Shown here in pieces: positions 30,977-39,311 of a DNA stretch of 64,000 nt. The notes beneath the pieces are model-generated. The model saw only the letters and a list, made by a program, of their open reading frames with translations. It was not told the origin of the DNA and did not search any database. Source of the stretch: Amycolatopsis albispora. GTDB taxonomy: Bacteria > Actinomycetota > Actinomycetes > Mycobacteriales > Pseudonocardiaceae. A program made the translations under genes and the position numbers. The stretch is from assembly GCF_003312875.1 (NCBI RefSeq), contig NZ_CP015163.1:6138001-6202000 (forward strand), in the 5' to 3' direction. The stretch's first letter is position 1; every line of letters begins with the position of its first letter.

Positions 30977-32350
30977 ATGCGATCGTCTCATAGCGCCGGG
31001 TCGGTGTCGGTGAGGTTCGACGAGGAGAGTCTCGTGTCGTGCGCGGGGCTGGTGCCGATGCTGCGGCTGGCCGAGGGCATCGGCCTGGGTGTGTTGATCG
31101 ATGAGCGGGTCGATCTGGGGATGGCGGTCGGGGCGAACACGGACGCGAAAGCCCTCTCGGTCGTGGCCGGGATGGTGGCTGGTGCTGATTCGATCGATGA
31201 CCTGGATGTGATCCGGCACGGCGGGATGGGGCGGTTGTTCGATCGGGTGCGGGCGCCTTCGACCTGCGGTTCGTGGCTGCGCGGGTTCACCCACGGCCAC
31301 GTCCGCCAGCTCGCCTCCGCTGCCGGGGAGGCCCTGGTCCGGCTGGCCGGGCGGGTGCCGTCACTGCTGGCCGGGGTCGACCGGCTGGCGTTTGTCGATA
31401 TCGACGCCAAAATCAAGCGAACCTATGGTCACCGCAAACAGGGCAGCGGATTCGGCTACACCGGGGTCCGGGGCCTGAACCACCTGATCGCCACGCTGTC
31501 GAGCCCGGTCTGCGCGCCGGTGATCCTGACCGCCCGGCTGCGCGGCGGGACCTGCGATTCCCGCCGCGGGGCGGCCTCGATGATCACCGAAGCGATCGGG
31601 CTGGCCCGCCGGGCCGGGGCGACCGGCATGATCGTGGTCCGCGCCGACTCGGCGTTCTTCACCGGCCCGATCATCGCCGCGATCCGCGCAGCGGGCGCGT
31701 CCTTCTCGGTCACCGCCCAGAAAAACGTGGCCACCCAGGCTGTGATCGACCGGATCGGCGAGGACGACTGGACCGAGATCGCCTACCGTCACCCGATCCC
31801 CGACCCCGACACCGGCGAGTTGATCACGCACGCGCAGATCGCCGAAACCACCCTGACCGCGTTCGTCAACACCACCCAGAACCCCGGCCGCCAGGTCACC
31901 GCACGGCTGCTGGTCCGCCGCACCCCGAGAAACAAGCGCAACGACCAGGGCGAGTTGTTCCGCGCCTGGAACTACCACGCGATCTTCACCGACACCGGCT
32001 TCGACCTGCCCACCGCCGACCAGCACCACCGCGAGCACGCGATCATCGAGCAGGTCTTCGCCGACCTCAACGATTCCGCCCTGGCACATTTCCCCTCAGG
32101 CCGCTTCCCGGCCAACCACGCCTGGCTGATCCTGGCCTGCCTCACCCACAACCTGCTCCGCGCCGCCGGCTGCCTGGCCAGCGTCTTTCACGCCAAAGCC
32201 CGCACCGGCACCCTCCGCCGGCACCTGATCACCATCCCAGCCCGCATCATCCGCACCGCCCGCCGCATCACCCTGCGACTGCCCACCAACTGGCCCTGGC
32301 AAGCCAGCTACCAGGGCCTATTCACCGCCACCCACACCCGGACACCCTGA
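30977..32350 (+). CDS. IS1380-family transposase
   Basis: A 457-residue DDE transposase. The catalytic acids are visible as FVDIDAKI (Asp141 or Asp143), VVRADSAFF (Asp224) and IIEQVFADLN (Glu358), with the usual long insertion between the second D and the E. The C-terminal HAWLILACLTHNLLRAAG is typical of the family. It is full length with no frameshift. Transcription needs a promoter within the IS between 30857 and 30976; I see no strong one. Its translation start is within reach of the hairpin at 30903-30973. Confidence 0.93.
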   Translation: MRSSHSAGSVSVRFDEESLVSCAGLVPMLRLAEGIGLGVLIDERVDLGMAVGANTDAKALSVVAGMVAGADSIDDLDVIRHGGMGRLFDRVRAPSTCGSWLRGFTHGHVRQLASAAGEALVRLAGRVPSLLAGVDRLAFVDIDAKIKRTYGHRKQGSGFGYTGVRGLNHLIATLSSPVCAPVILTARLRGGTCDSRRGAASMITEAIGLARRAGATGMIVVRADSAFFTGPIIAAIRAAGASFSVTAQKNVATQAVIDRIGEDDWTEIAYRHPIPDPDTGELITHAQIAETTLTAFVNTTQNPGRQVTARLLVRRTPRNKRNDQGELFRAWNYHAIFTDTGFDLPTADQHHREHAIIEQVFADLNDSALAHFPSGRFPANHAWLILACLTHNLLRAAGCLASVFHAKARTGTLRRHLITIPARIIRTARRITLRLPTNWPWQASYQGLFTATHTRTP

Positions 32351-32445
32351 CCCCCAACCCCACAACCAAGCCACAGTGGACACACCGGATGCGAGACCGG
32401 TCAATCCCACACGCCCAACCACCACCACAAGATCAACAACCACCA

Positions 32446-32482
32446 CCTGGATCCACCGACAAAACACATCGGTGGATCCAGG
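32446..32482. repeat. Palindromic right end of the IS
   Basis: CCTGGATCCACCG at 32446-32458 is an extra internal copy of the terminal sequence, in the orientation of the left end, and pairs with the true right end CGGTGGATCCAGG at 32470-32482 across an 11-base loop. The right end is therefore a 13-bp hairpin on its own, unlike the left end. The right terminal inverted repeat itself is 32466-32482. Confidence 0.75.
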
Positions 32483-32487
32483 TTATG
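32483..32487. repeat. Target-site duplication TTATG (right copy)
   Basis: It matches 30852-30856 exactly and directly follows the right end of the IS. Confidence 0.85.
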
Positions 32488-32513
32488 CGTCTCGAAAGCC
32501 ACATTCGTGACAT
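32488..32513. repeat. Right half of the split hairpin
   Basis: This is the exact complement of 30826-30851. It ends five bases before the stop of the leftward nuclease gene (32519), so the intact hairpin lay between two convergent genes. The same 25-base stem recurs intact at 44368-44422. Confidence 0.85.
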
Positions 32514-32518
32514 CCCCT

Positions 32519-34150
32519 CTAGAGATCTCCCATGTAGGGCACGTTCTGGGCTTCGTCAGTCATCCAGCGGCGGAGGGTGTAGGTGGCCATCACGTCGTCT
32601 TCGTTGTACCGGAGGATGCGCTCGGCTTGTTCGGGGCGCGGTTCGTCACCGTCCATGCCGACCGCGTCCCGGTACCAGCGCATCGACGCCTCGCCGCTGG
32701 CCTCCGGGTCGCGCCAGCTGAACCCGGCCACCGGCGCGATCACCTTCAGCCCCTTGCCGTGCGAGCAGAGGAACTGGTCGGAGACCAGCTGGAACAGGTC
32801 CACCCACTCCTCGGAGTCCACAAAGGACGCGATGTCGGCGCGGGCGGGGATGCCGTCCTCGCCCGCGAAGCGCTTCACCGTGCCGAACAGCCAGCGGTTC
32901 TCGGCGAGCGCGTTGTAGCAGTAGGCGCGGAAGGTCAGCCCGGCCTTCTCGGTGCGCTGGCGCACCTCGGTCAGCCAGCCCCAGAACTCGGCGAACGAAC
33001 GCGCCTCGTCGGGTGTGGGCAACGGTTCCCAGGTGGCGAAGGCGTGATACCCCTGGCGCACGCCGATGTCCGCGCCCGAGAGCAGGCAGCCCCACAGGTA
33101 GGCGCCGGAATCGCCGAAGCTCTCCATGTCCACGTCGACCTCGACGTCGGCGCGCGGCACCTCGATCCGGTCCACCTTGCGCACCACGTTCAGATCCGCC
33201 AGCCACGCCCTGGCCAGCATCACCGAATTGCCGAAGGACTCCCCGCTCAACGGCACCGGCGGACCTTCGGCCGGGTCCAGCGCGGCCAGCTTGTCCACAG
33301 TGGACACCCCGGCGCGGCGCAGTTCCACGCCGTCCTCGCCGCGCACCACCAGGCTGACGTCCCTGGCGGCGAGCAGCTCGTCCCCGCAGGTCGGCCACCA
33401 CGGGCAGCGGCGGCATTCGAGCACCCGCGACGGCTGCGCGAGCGGCTCATCCCCGGCGGCGGCCGCCTTCGCCACGGCCAGCCTGTCGGCGAAGCGGGCG
33501 TCGTACTCGGTGAGTGCGCCCCGGCCGCCGGGCCAGGTCGGCGCGTTGAGGTCGTGCCACAGCACCACGTCCGCGTCCAGCCCGATCACGCCGCCGAGCG
33601 CCCGCGGATCGGCCAGGCCCAGCTTCTGCAGCATGCGGCGGATGTGCGCCAGGCGCAGCTGGTCACGCGGGTGGGAGCGGACCTTGCGCTCCGGGTCGGC
33701 GGTGGCGTTGTCCGGGTCCAGATCGGTGAGGCCGGTGGTCAGCGCGCCCTCGCCGCGGTCGGTGATGCGGTGGCGGACGACCAGCACCGGCACGTACCCG
33801 CCCGCCGTGCGCACCAGCACCTCGACCCCGCCGCGACGGCCGCCTTCGGGATCGACCGGCAGCAGCGCGCCCCAGATGAACGGCACACGGGTGGCCAGCG
33901 CGGATTCGGTCAGCGCGACCCTGTCCGGCGCCGGCAGCTCACGCGGCACGCTCGCCCAGCCCTCGCCGGTGGCCGCGATCAGCCGCCGGGCGATCTCGTC
34001 CCGGTGGGCGGCGGCGTCGGCGATGCGCTGCGCGGCGGACGGGTCCTGCGGCGCGCGCGGCACCTCGCGCATGGTGGGATCGTGGTCGAGGTGCACGCGA
34101 CGACGGCAGCGCGTGACCGCCGCCGCGTCCAGCAACACCTCGTTTTCCAT
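32519..34150 (-). CDS. TM0106-family RecB-like putative nuclease
   Basis: A 543-residue protein with two nuclease-like halves. The N-terminal part (residues about 60-285) is a RecB/Cas4-like fold with KVRSHPRDQLRLAHIRRML and a Cys cluster LECRRCPWWPTC that could bind iron-sulfur. The C-terminal part (about 345-540) reads VDVDMESFGDSGAYLWGCLL, an RNase H-like DEDD exonuclease start, and ends with YNEDDVMATYTLRRWM, the last conserved acidic motif. The order matches the TM0106 family found across actinobacteria. The true substrate is unknown. It stands downstream of the XRE-TM gene by 33 bp and may share its transcript. A GTCCACAGTGGAC palindrome lies within it at 33293. Confidence 0.8.
   Translation of the reverse strand: MENEVLLDAAAVTRCRRRVHLDHDPTMREVPRAPQDPSAAQRIADAAAHRDEIARRLIAATGEGWASVPRELPAPDRVALTESALATRVPFIWGALLPVDPEGGRRGGVEVLVRTAGGYVPVLVVRHRITDRGEGALTTGLTDLDPDNATADPERKVRSHPRDQLRLAHIRRMLQKLGLADPRALGGVIGLDADVVLWHDLNAPTWPGGRGALTEYDARFADRLAVAKAAAAGDEPLAQPSRVLECRRCPWWPTCGDELLAARDVSLVVRGEDGVELRRAGVSTVDKLAALDPAEGPPVPLSGESFGNSVMLARAWLADLNVVRKVDRIEVPRADVEVDVDMESFGDSGAYLWGCLLSGADIGVRQGYHAFATWEPLPTPDEARSFAEFWGWLTEVRQRTEKAGLTFRAYCYNALAENRWLFGTVKRFAGEDGIPARADIASFVDSEEWVDLFQLVSDQFLCSHGKGLKVIAPVAGFSWRDPEASGEASMRWYRDAVGMDGDEPRPEQAERILRYNEDDVMATYTLRRWMTDEAQNVPYMGDL
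33293..33305. repeat. GTCCACAGTGGAC palindrome, copy 3
   Basis: An exact copy inside the TM0106-type nuclease gene. Confidence 0.6.
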
Positions 34151-34183
34151 CCCCCTACTCTAGGTCGGGGGTACGACAGAAGA

Positions 34184-35065
34184 TCACGCGCCGTCGATGT
34201 CGAACACCTGGTGCCTGCCGCCGTCACAGGGTCCCTGGATCAGCTGGACGCCGGGTTCCGCGCTGGCCCGGTACACCCCGATGCACCAGCGGCCGGCCGC
34301 CACCGAGCGCATCCGGTGCCCGCCGTCCACCGGCTCGAACTGGAAAAGCTGGTCCTCCCGGCCGTCCTCGCACATCCGTCCGGCGAGCAGCATCTCGCTG
34401 CTGACCCCGTCCACGGCCAGGCAGCCGAGGCCCTTGTCGGGGTGGTGCAGCTGGATCTGCGCGGTGTTGTTGGGGAACCACACCAGGGAGAGCTCCGGCG
34501 TCGCCGTTTCGCAGGGGTGCTGCCCGATCACGTCGCGGCCGCTGCCGGTGAACAGTTCCTTGCCCTCACCGAGGCACATCCCGGTGTGCACCACACGGAT
34601 CCGCTGTTTGTCCGGGGCCTGGCGGAGTTCGGCGGGGGCGGGCTGCGCCATCGGCGGGGACTCCGGCTCACCGCCGACGGTCATCACCGCGACCACCACC
34701 GCGATCACCGCCAGCGCGGCCAGTGCGACCAGCGCGTACCCGAGTCTTCGGCGCGGCGGCCGGGGGTCCTCCGGCGTGACCTCGACTCCGGAAGCGAGGT
34801 CAGCACGCACGGCCAGCCAGCGCTCGACGGTCTCCTCGTCGGCACCGGCGGCCTTCAGGAAGGCGTCGACCAGCTCGGCACGCGGGAGCTTGTCGCGGGC
34901 CAGCGCCGCGCTGATGGTGGAACTCGGCAACACCAGCCCGGCCTGCTCCGCGCGGCGTTCCAGGGCGCGGTAGCTGTGACCGGTGCGGATCCGCACCTGG
35001 CGCATGGCTTCGACGAACGCCGCGGCGTCCGTCGCCGTTCGTGGGTCCGGCCATTCTCCAGGCAC
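34184..35065 (-). CDS. XRE-like DNA-binding protein with membrane helix and external domain
   Basis: A 293-residue protein. Residues 1-100 contain a helix-turn-helix-like region (FVEAMRQVRIRTGHSYRALERRAEQAGLVLPSSTISAAL, read as several helices). One membrane helix follows at about 110-131 (LGYALVALAALAVIAVVVAVMTV), then an external domain of 150 residues with paired Cys-Gly patterns (TGMCLGEG, KGLGCLAVDG, GRWCIGVYRA) like a ricin-type beta-trefoil lectin. This layout implies a signal-transducing protein that binds DNA inside and a ligand outside. The GTG at 35065 has AGGAG five bases upstream; the open frame further upstream has no ribosome site and overlaps the divergent gene's promoter. Confidence 0.7.
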   Translation of the reverse strand: MPGEWPDPRTATDAAAFVEAMRQVRIRTGHSYRALERRAEQAGLVLPSSTISAALARDKLPRAELVDAFLKAAGADEETVERWLAVRADLASGVEVTPEDPRPPRRRLGYALVALAALAVIAVVVAVMTVGGEPESPPMAQPAPAELRQAPDKQRIRVVHTGMCLGEGKELFTGSGRDVIGQHPCETATPELSLVWFPNNTAQIQLHHPDKGLGCLAVDGVSSEMLLAGRMCEDGREDQLFQFEPVDGGHRMRSVAAGRWCIGVYRASAEPGVQLIQGPCDGGRHQVFDIDGA

Positions 35066-35183
35066 CGCACTCCTTCCCCAGGACGACGCGGAGATTCTAG
35101 GGGCAAAGCGTGCCGACGTGCTCCCGTCCGGGACGGGCAGTAAGTTCACGGTGGACACCGGCGGGCACGGAAGGTGAGCACGG

Positions 35184-35651
35184 ATGGGCCGCAAGAAGAT
35201 CGAGAAAGAGGCCGGAGAGGGTCTGTTCACGCCGAAGAGGGCCCGCAACGTCATCGCGGTGGCGAAGGTGGTCGGACCGGCGGTGATCCCGGTGGTGGCG
35301 CCGTTCGCCGTGCAGGCGGCGGGGGCCGCGCGGAACGCCTACGACCGCTACCAGGCCCGCAAACTGGGCGTCGACGTCGACCGGCTAGGCGAGTTCACCG
35401 GCCGCGGAGCCCGCCTGCACGCGCGGATCGCCGGGGTCGGGGAAGGCCTGGACGAGCTGCGTGCCTCCTCGCGGGCCACGCCGGAGGACACCAAGTTCGC
35501 CGACAAGGCCGCCGGAACGCTGCAGCAGCTGGCCGCTTCGGTGCGGGCCGCCGAACGCATGCCGACCGCGCGCCGCAAGGCCGCGCACCGCGCGGTGGCC
35601 AGCGAACTGGACCACCTGGAAGGCCAGCTCCTGCACCGCCTGGGCATCTGA
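35184..35651 (+). CDS. Small basic helical protein, DUF6474-like
   Basis: A 155-residue protein with a Lys-rich start (MGRKKIEKEAGEGLFTPKRARN), a hydrophobic helix at about 22-48 (VIAVAKVVGPAVIPVVAPFAVQAAG) and an Arg/Ala-rich helical remainder (AAGTLQQLAASVRAAERMPTARRKAAHRAVASEL, in part). It resembles a short protein conserved in mycobacteria and relatives that I recall as DUF6474; the function is not known. AAGGTGAG precedes the ATG. It is divergent from the XRE-TM gene and ends 15 bases before a hairpin shared with the convergent betaine operon. Confidence 0.6.
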   Translation: MGRKKIEKEAGEGLFTPKRARNVIAVAKVVGPAVIPVVAPFAVQAAGAARNAYDRYQARKLGVDVDRLGEFTGRGARLHARIAGVGEGLDELRASSRATPEDTKFADKAAGTLQQLAASVRAAERMPTARRKAAHRAVASELDHLEGQLLHRLGI

Positions 35652-35665
35652 CCCGAAGACCCCGG

Positions 35666-35718
35666 ACACAAAGGTGGCTTTCGGGGCAGAATCTCCGCCC
35701 CGAAAGCCACCTTCGTGT
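35666..35718. terminator. Hairpin between convergent genes (variant of the dispersed family)
   Basis: AAGGTGGCTTTCGGGGC at 35671-35687 pairs with 35697-35713 over 17 bp; after one mismatch, ACAC (35666-35669) pairs with GTGT (35715-35718). The loop is nine bases. The GTGGCTTTCG core is shared with the hairpins at 30826/32513 and 44367. It lies between the stops of the small basic protein (35651) and the betaine-binding protein (35725), so it can end both transcripts. Confidence 0.75.
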
Positions 35719-35724
35719 TCTGGG

Positions 35725-36702
35725 TCAGCCCGCGGTGACGAAGCCCTTTTCGACCATCCAGTCACGGGCGACGGCGCCCGCGTCCTGGCCTTCGATGTCC
35801 ACCTTCTTGCCCAGCTGGATCATCTGGTCGTTGGTCATCTCGGCGGCCACCGGCCGCAGCACGTCGGCCACCTCCGGGTGCGCGGCGAGGTAGTCCTGCC
35901 GCAGCGTCGGGCAGACGTTGTACTGCGGGAAGAACTTCTTGTCGTCCGCCAGCACGGTCAGGTTCAGCCCGGCGATCCGGCCGTCGGTGGTGAAGACCTC
36001 GCCGAACCGGCAGGTGTTGTTCGCGATCGAGGCGTAGATCGCGCCGGTGCCGAACTGCTTCACCTCGGTGGCCGGGAAGTCGTACAGCTTCTGCACCCCG
36101 GGGAAACCGTCCTGGCGGCTGGCGAACTCGGTCTCCACGCAGAACACCGCTTCTTCCGGGTTCTGCTTGAGGAAGTTCGTCATGTCCGAGGTGGTCTTCA
36201 GGTTGTGCTGCTGCGCGAAGTCGGCCGTGGTGGCGAAGGCGTAGGTGTTGTTCACCGGCGAGTAGTCCAGCCAGCTGATCCCGTTCTGCTCGAGATCGGC
36301 CTTGCGCACCGCCTCGTACTGCTGCTGCTCGTCCGGGATCGGATCGGTGTTGCCCAGGTAGTTGATCCAGCCGGTGCCGGTGTACTCCCAGGTCATGTCG
36401 ATCTCACCGGCGAGCAGCGCCTGCCGCGCGTTGGTCGAGCCCTTGATGTCGGACAGGTCGGTGACGTCCATGCCCGCCGCCGACAGGGCCAGTTCGGCCA
36501 TGTAGGCCAGCAGGATGTTCTCGGTGAAGTCCTTCGAGCCGACCGTGATGTCCACACCGGACAGTGCGGGCACCGGCTTGATCGAGCCCGGCCCGACCGC
36601 GTACGGCAGCGCGGCGTTGGTCTCCAGCCCGCACGCGCTCACCGACAGGGCCAGCACCGCCGCGCCGAGCAGCGCGGAAATCTTGCGGATTCCGCGTTTC
36701 AT
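35725..36702 (-). CDS. Osmoprotectant ABC transporter, substrate-binding lipoprotein
   Basis: A 325-residue lipoprotein of the OpuC/OsmF type that binds glycine betaine or choline outside the membrane. The lipobox is LSVSAC with Cys24 as the lipid anchor. The binding domain starts VDITVGSKDFTENILLAYMAELAL, the family signature, and includes LLAGEIDMTWEYTGTGWINYLG and aromatic residues for the quaternary amine (WEYTG, WLDYSP). The start ATG overlaps the stop of the permease gene (ATGA at 36699-36702). It is last in a five-gene leftward operon and ends just before a bidirectional hairpin. Confidence 0.9.
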   Translation of the reverse strand: MKRGIRKISALLGAAVLALSVSACGLETNAALPYAVGPGSIKPVPALSGVDITVGSKDFTENILLAYMAELALSAAGMDVTDLSDIKGSTNARQALLAGEIDMTWEYTGTGWINYLGNTDPIPDEQQQYEAVRKADLEQNGISWLDYSPVNNTYAFATTADFAQQHNLKTTSDMTNFLKQNPEEAVFCVETEFASRQDGFPGVQKLYDFPATEVKQFGTGAIYASIANNTCRFGEVFTTDGRIAGLNLTVLADDKKFFPQYNVCPTLRQDYLAAHPEVADVLRPVAAEMTNDQMIQLGKKVDIEGQDAGAVARDWMVEKGFVTAG

Positions 36703-37481
36703 CGCAGCCCCTTCGGTCCCAGGTACTGCTCGGCGACCGCGCCGAGCCAGTCCACGATCAGTGCCGTGCCCACCGCCAGCACCGCGCCCACCACGATCAC
36801 GCGGTTGAGCTGCAGCTTGTAGCCGGTGTCGATGAGCACGCCGAAGCCACCGCCGTTGACGAAGACCGCCAGCGTCGCGGTACCCACCGCGAGCACCAGC
36901 GAGGTCCGCAGCCCGGCCAGGATCAGCGGCACGGCCAGCGGCAGCTCGATGCGCCGCAGCACCGCCGACGACGACATGCCGATGCCGCGGCCGGCGTCGA
37001 TCAGCGCCGGGTCCACCTGCTGCAGGCCGACCATGGTGTTGCGCAGCACCGGGAGCAGCGAGTAGAAGGCCAGCGGGATGGCCACCACCCACAGCCCCTC
37101 CCAGCCGGTCCACAGGAAGAACAGCACCAGCACGCCCAGCGCGGGCGCGGCCTGCCCGATGTTCGCGATGGCCAGGAAGAACGGCGCGGCGGGCTTCGCC
37201 CAGCGGCGGGTCAGCGCGATGCCGAGCGGCACCGCGATCACCACCACCATGGCGGTGACCACCACGGTGATCAGCAGGTGCTCGCCGAGCGTGGTGAGCA
37301 GCGTGCTCGCGTTGAGCGTCTTCTGCTCGTTCGGCTTCAGCTCGCTGGAGAACACCCACGCCAGCACCACGCCGACGATCAGCACGACCACCAGCGGCTG
37401 CGCGAACAACCGCACCCGCTCGGCACGCGCCGAGCCGGATTCGGTGGTGAAGCCGGAGGTGTCGGTCTGCGCGGTGGTCAT
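36699..37481 (-). CDS. Osmoprotectant ABC transporter permease
   Basis: A 260-residue permease with six or so helices. The binding-protein-dependent transport loop (VDPALIDAGRGIGMSSSAVLRRIELPLAVPLILAG, in part) contains the EAA-like contact with the ATPase. PLGIALTRRWAKPAAPFFLAIANIGQAAPALG is the usual N-terminal part of OpuCB/OpuCD. It is translationally coupled to the ATPase gene upstream (37478-37481) and the binding-protein gene downstream. It pairs with the second permease at 38664-39311 to form the channel. Confidence 0.9.
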   Translation of the reverse strand: MTTAQTDTSGFTTESGSARAERVRLFAQPLVVVLIVGVVLAWVFSSELKPNEQKTLNASTLLTTLGEHLLITVVVTAMVVVIAVPLGIALTRRWAKPAAPFFLAIANIGQAAPALGVLVLFFLWTGWEGLWVVAIPLAFYSLLPVLRNTMVGLQQVDPALIDAGRGIGMSSSAVLRRIELPLAVPLILAGLRTSLVLAVGTATLAVFVNGGGFGVLIDTGYKLQLNRVIVVGAVLAVGTALIVDWLGAVAEQYLGPKGLR

Positions 37482-38677
37482 GCGTCGTCCCCGTGCTCGG
37501 CCCGCAGCTGCCGGACGGTGTCCATCACGGTCTCGATGTCCACCCCGCCGACGTACTCGCCACGCGGGCCGGTGACCACCGCGCGGCCGCCCTCGGTGAG
37601 GATCGCCTCCAGCGCGTCCTGCAGCGTCGACTGGGTGCTCACCGAGTCGCCGATCGGGCGGGCCACCGCCTCCAGCGAGCCGGCCGCGGCCAGGTCACGC
37701 ACGTGCACCCAGCTCAGCGGGCGGCGCCGGTTGTCGAGCACCAGCCCGTAGGTCTTGCGCGCGTCGGTGAGCCGCTTGCGCACGTCCGCGGGCGAATCGC
37801 CCTTGGTCACCGTGATCAGGCCCTCGTCGCTGTAGTCGATGTCCCGCACCCGCAGCAGGGTCAGCTGCTTGAGCGAGGCGCCGGCACCGACAAAACCGGC
37901 CACCGTGTCGTTCGCCGGGTTCGCCAGGATCGCGTCCGGGGTGTCGTACTGCAGGATGGTCGACCGGTCGCCGAGCACGGCGATCTTGTCGCCGAGCTTG
38001 ACCGCCTCGCTGAAGTCGTGCGTGACAAAAACGATCGTCTTCTTCAGGTCGGTCTGCAGCCGCAGCAGCTCGTCCTGCAGGTTGCCGCGGGTGATCGGGT
38101 CCACCGCGCCGAACGGCTCGTCCATCAGCAGCACCGGCGGGTCCGCGGCGAGCGCGCGGGCCACCCCGACGCGCTGCTGCTGGCCACCGGAGAGCTGCCG
38201 GGGGTACCGGTCGCGGAACTGGGCCGGGTCCAGCCCGACCAGGTCCATCATCTCGTCCACCCGGCTGGAGATCTTCTGCTTGGTCCAGCCGAGCAGGCCG
38301 GGCACCACCGCGATGTTCTGGCCGACGGTGAAGTGCGGGAACAACCCGGCCTGCTGGATGGCGTACCCGATGGTGCGCCGGAGCTGGTCCGGGTTGAGCG
38401 AGAGCGCGTCCTTGCCGCCGATGGTGATCTTGCCGGAGGTGGGCTCGATCAGCCGGTTGATCATCCGCATGGTGGTGGTCTTGCCGCAGCCGGACGGCCC
38501 GACGAAGATCACGATCTTCCCGGCTGGCACCACCATGGAGAAGTTCTCCACCGCGGGGTGCTGCTGGCCGGGGTAGCGCTTGCTCACCTGCTCGAGCTGG
38601 ATCTCCACCCCGGAGACCTCTTCGCCGCCGTTTTCGACGGCGGTCGCCGACGTTGCCACGTTCTCAGCCACGGACAC
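37478..38677 (-). CDS. Osmoprotectant ABC transporter ATPase with CBS domains
   Basis: A 399-residue ATPase of the ProV/OpuCA class. It shows Walker A GPSGCGKTT, the Q-loop, the signature LSGGQQQRVG, Walker B LLMDEPFGAVD and the switch His in VFVTHD. The region after about residue 270 has two CBS-like repeats (LRVRDIDYSDEGLITV; VSTQSTLQDALEAILTEGGRAVV), which in OpuA sense ionic strength or c-di-AMP. It overlaps the upstream permease gene by 14 bases and the downstream permease by four. Uptake driven by this protein restores turgor at high osmolarity. Confidence 0.92.
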   Translation of the reverse strand: MSVAENVATSATAVENGGEEVSGVEIQLEQVSKRYPGQQHPAVENFSMVVPAGKIVIFVGPSGCGKTTTMRMINRLIEPTSGKITIGGKDALSLNPDQLRRTIGYAIQQAGLFPHFTVGQNIAVVPGLLGWTKQKISSRVDEMMDLVGLDPAQFRDRYPRQLSGGQQQRVGVARALAADPPVLLMDEPFGAVDPITRGNLQDELLRLQTDLKKTIVFVTHDFSEAVKLGDKIAVLGDRSTILQYDTPDAILANPANDTVAGFVGAGASLKQLTLLRVRDIDYSDEGLITVTKGDSPADVRKRLTDARKTYGLVLDNRRRPLSWVHVRDLAAAGSLEAVARPIGDSVSTQSTLQDALEAILTEGGRAVVTGPRGEYVGGVDIETVMDTVRQLRAEHGDDA

Positions 38678-39311
38678 CCCTTGAGATGGTGAATCGGGAG
38701 ATCAGGAAGTACACGCCCTCGAGCAGCAGCGCGAGGATGACCACGCCGATCGTGCCGACCAGCGCTTCGTTCACCGCGTTGGCGCTGCCCGCGCGGACCA
38801 GCCCGGAGAACACCTCGTCACCGAGGCCGGGCCCCTTCGCGTAGGCCGCGATCACCGCGATGCCCATCAGCATCTGGGTGGCCACGCGCATGCCGGCCAG
38901 GATGGCCGGCCAGGCCAGCCGCAGCTCGACCCTGGTCAGCACGCCGAACCGGCTCATGCCGATGCCCTTGGCGGCGTCGGCGATGGCCGGGTCCACCCCG
39001 GCCAGCCCGACGATGGTGTTCCGGACGATCGGCAGCAGCGCGTAGAGCACCAGCGCGATCACGGTCGGCTCGGTGCCGAGGCCGACCACCGGGATCAGCA
39101 GGCCGAGCAGCGCGAACGACGGGATCGTCAGGATCGCGCTGGCCAGCGCGGTGGCCACGGCCGAGCCGATCGGGGAGCGGTAGACCGCCACCCCGATCAG
39201 CACGCCGAGCACCGCGGCGATGATCGTGCACTGCACGACCGCGCTCACGTGCAACCACGCCTCGAGCGAGATCCGATCCCACCGGTCGGCGACGAACTCG
39301 AAGAAGTTCAC
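38664..39311 (-). CDS. Osmoprotectant ABC transporter permease (second)
   Basis: A 215-residue permease with about five helices. The EAA-type loop is VDPAIADAAKGIGMSRFGVLTRVELRLAWPAILAG, in part, and the start MNFFEFVADRWDRISLEAWLHVSAVVQ resembles OpuCB-type proteins. It overlaps the BCCT gene upstream by four bases (GTGA at 39308-39311) and the ATPase gene downstream by 14. The overlap pattern means that all five genes are translated from one message. Confidence 0.9.
   Translation of the reverse strand: MNFFEFVADRWDRISLEAWLHVSAVVQCTIIAAVLGVLIGVAVYRSPIGSAVATALASAILTIPSFALLGLLIPVVGLGTEPTVIALVLYALLPIVRNTIVGLAGVDPAIADAAKGIGMSRFGVLTRVELRLAWPAILAGMRVATQMLMGIAVIAAYAKGPGLGDEVFSGLVRAGSANAVNEALVGTIGVVILALLLEGVYFLISRFTISRGVRG

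Larger units (their letters stand above)
30857..32482 (+). mobile_element. IS1380-family insertion sequence, complete
   Basis: The element is 1,626 bp with terminal inverted repeats CCTGGATCCACCGGTGT (30857-30873) and its mirror at 32466-32482, 16 of 17 matching, flanked by the direct repeat TTATG. It carries one transposase gene with an intact DDE triad, so it may be active. The size, CCT-type ends and 4-5 bp duplication fit IS1380. It sits in the loop of a long hairpin between the convergent SDR and nuclease genes and so harms no gene. Confidence 0.88.
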
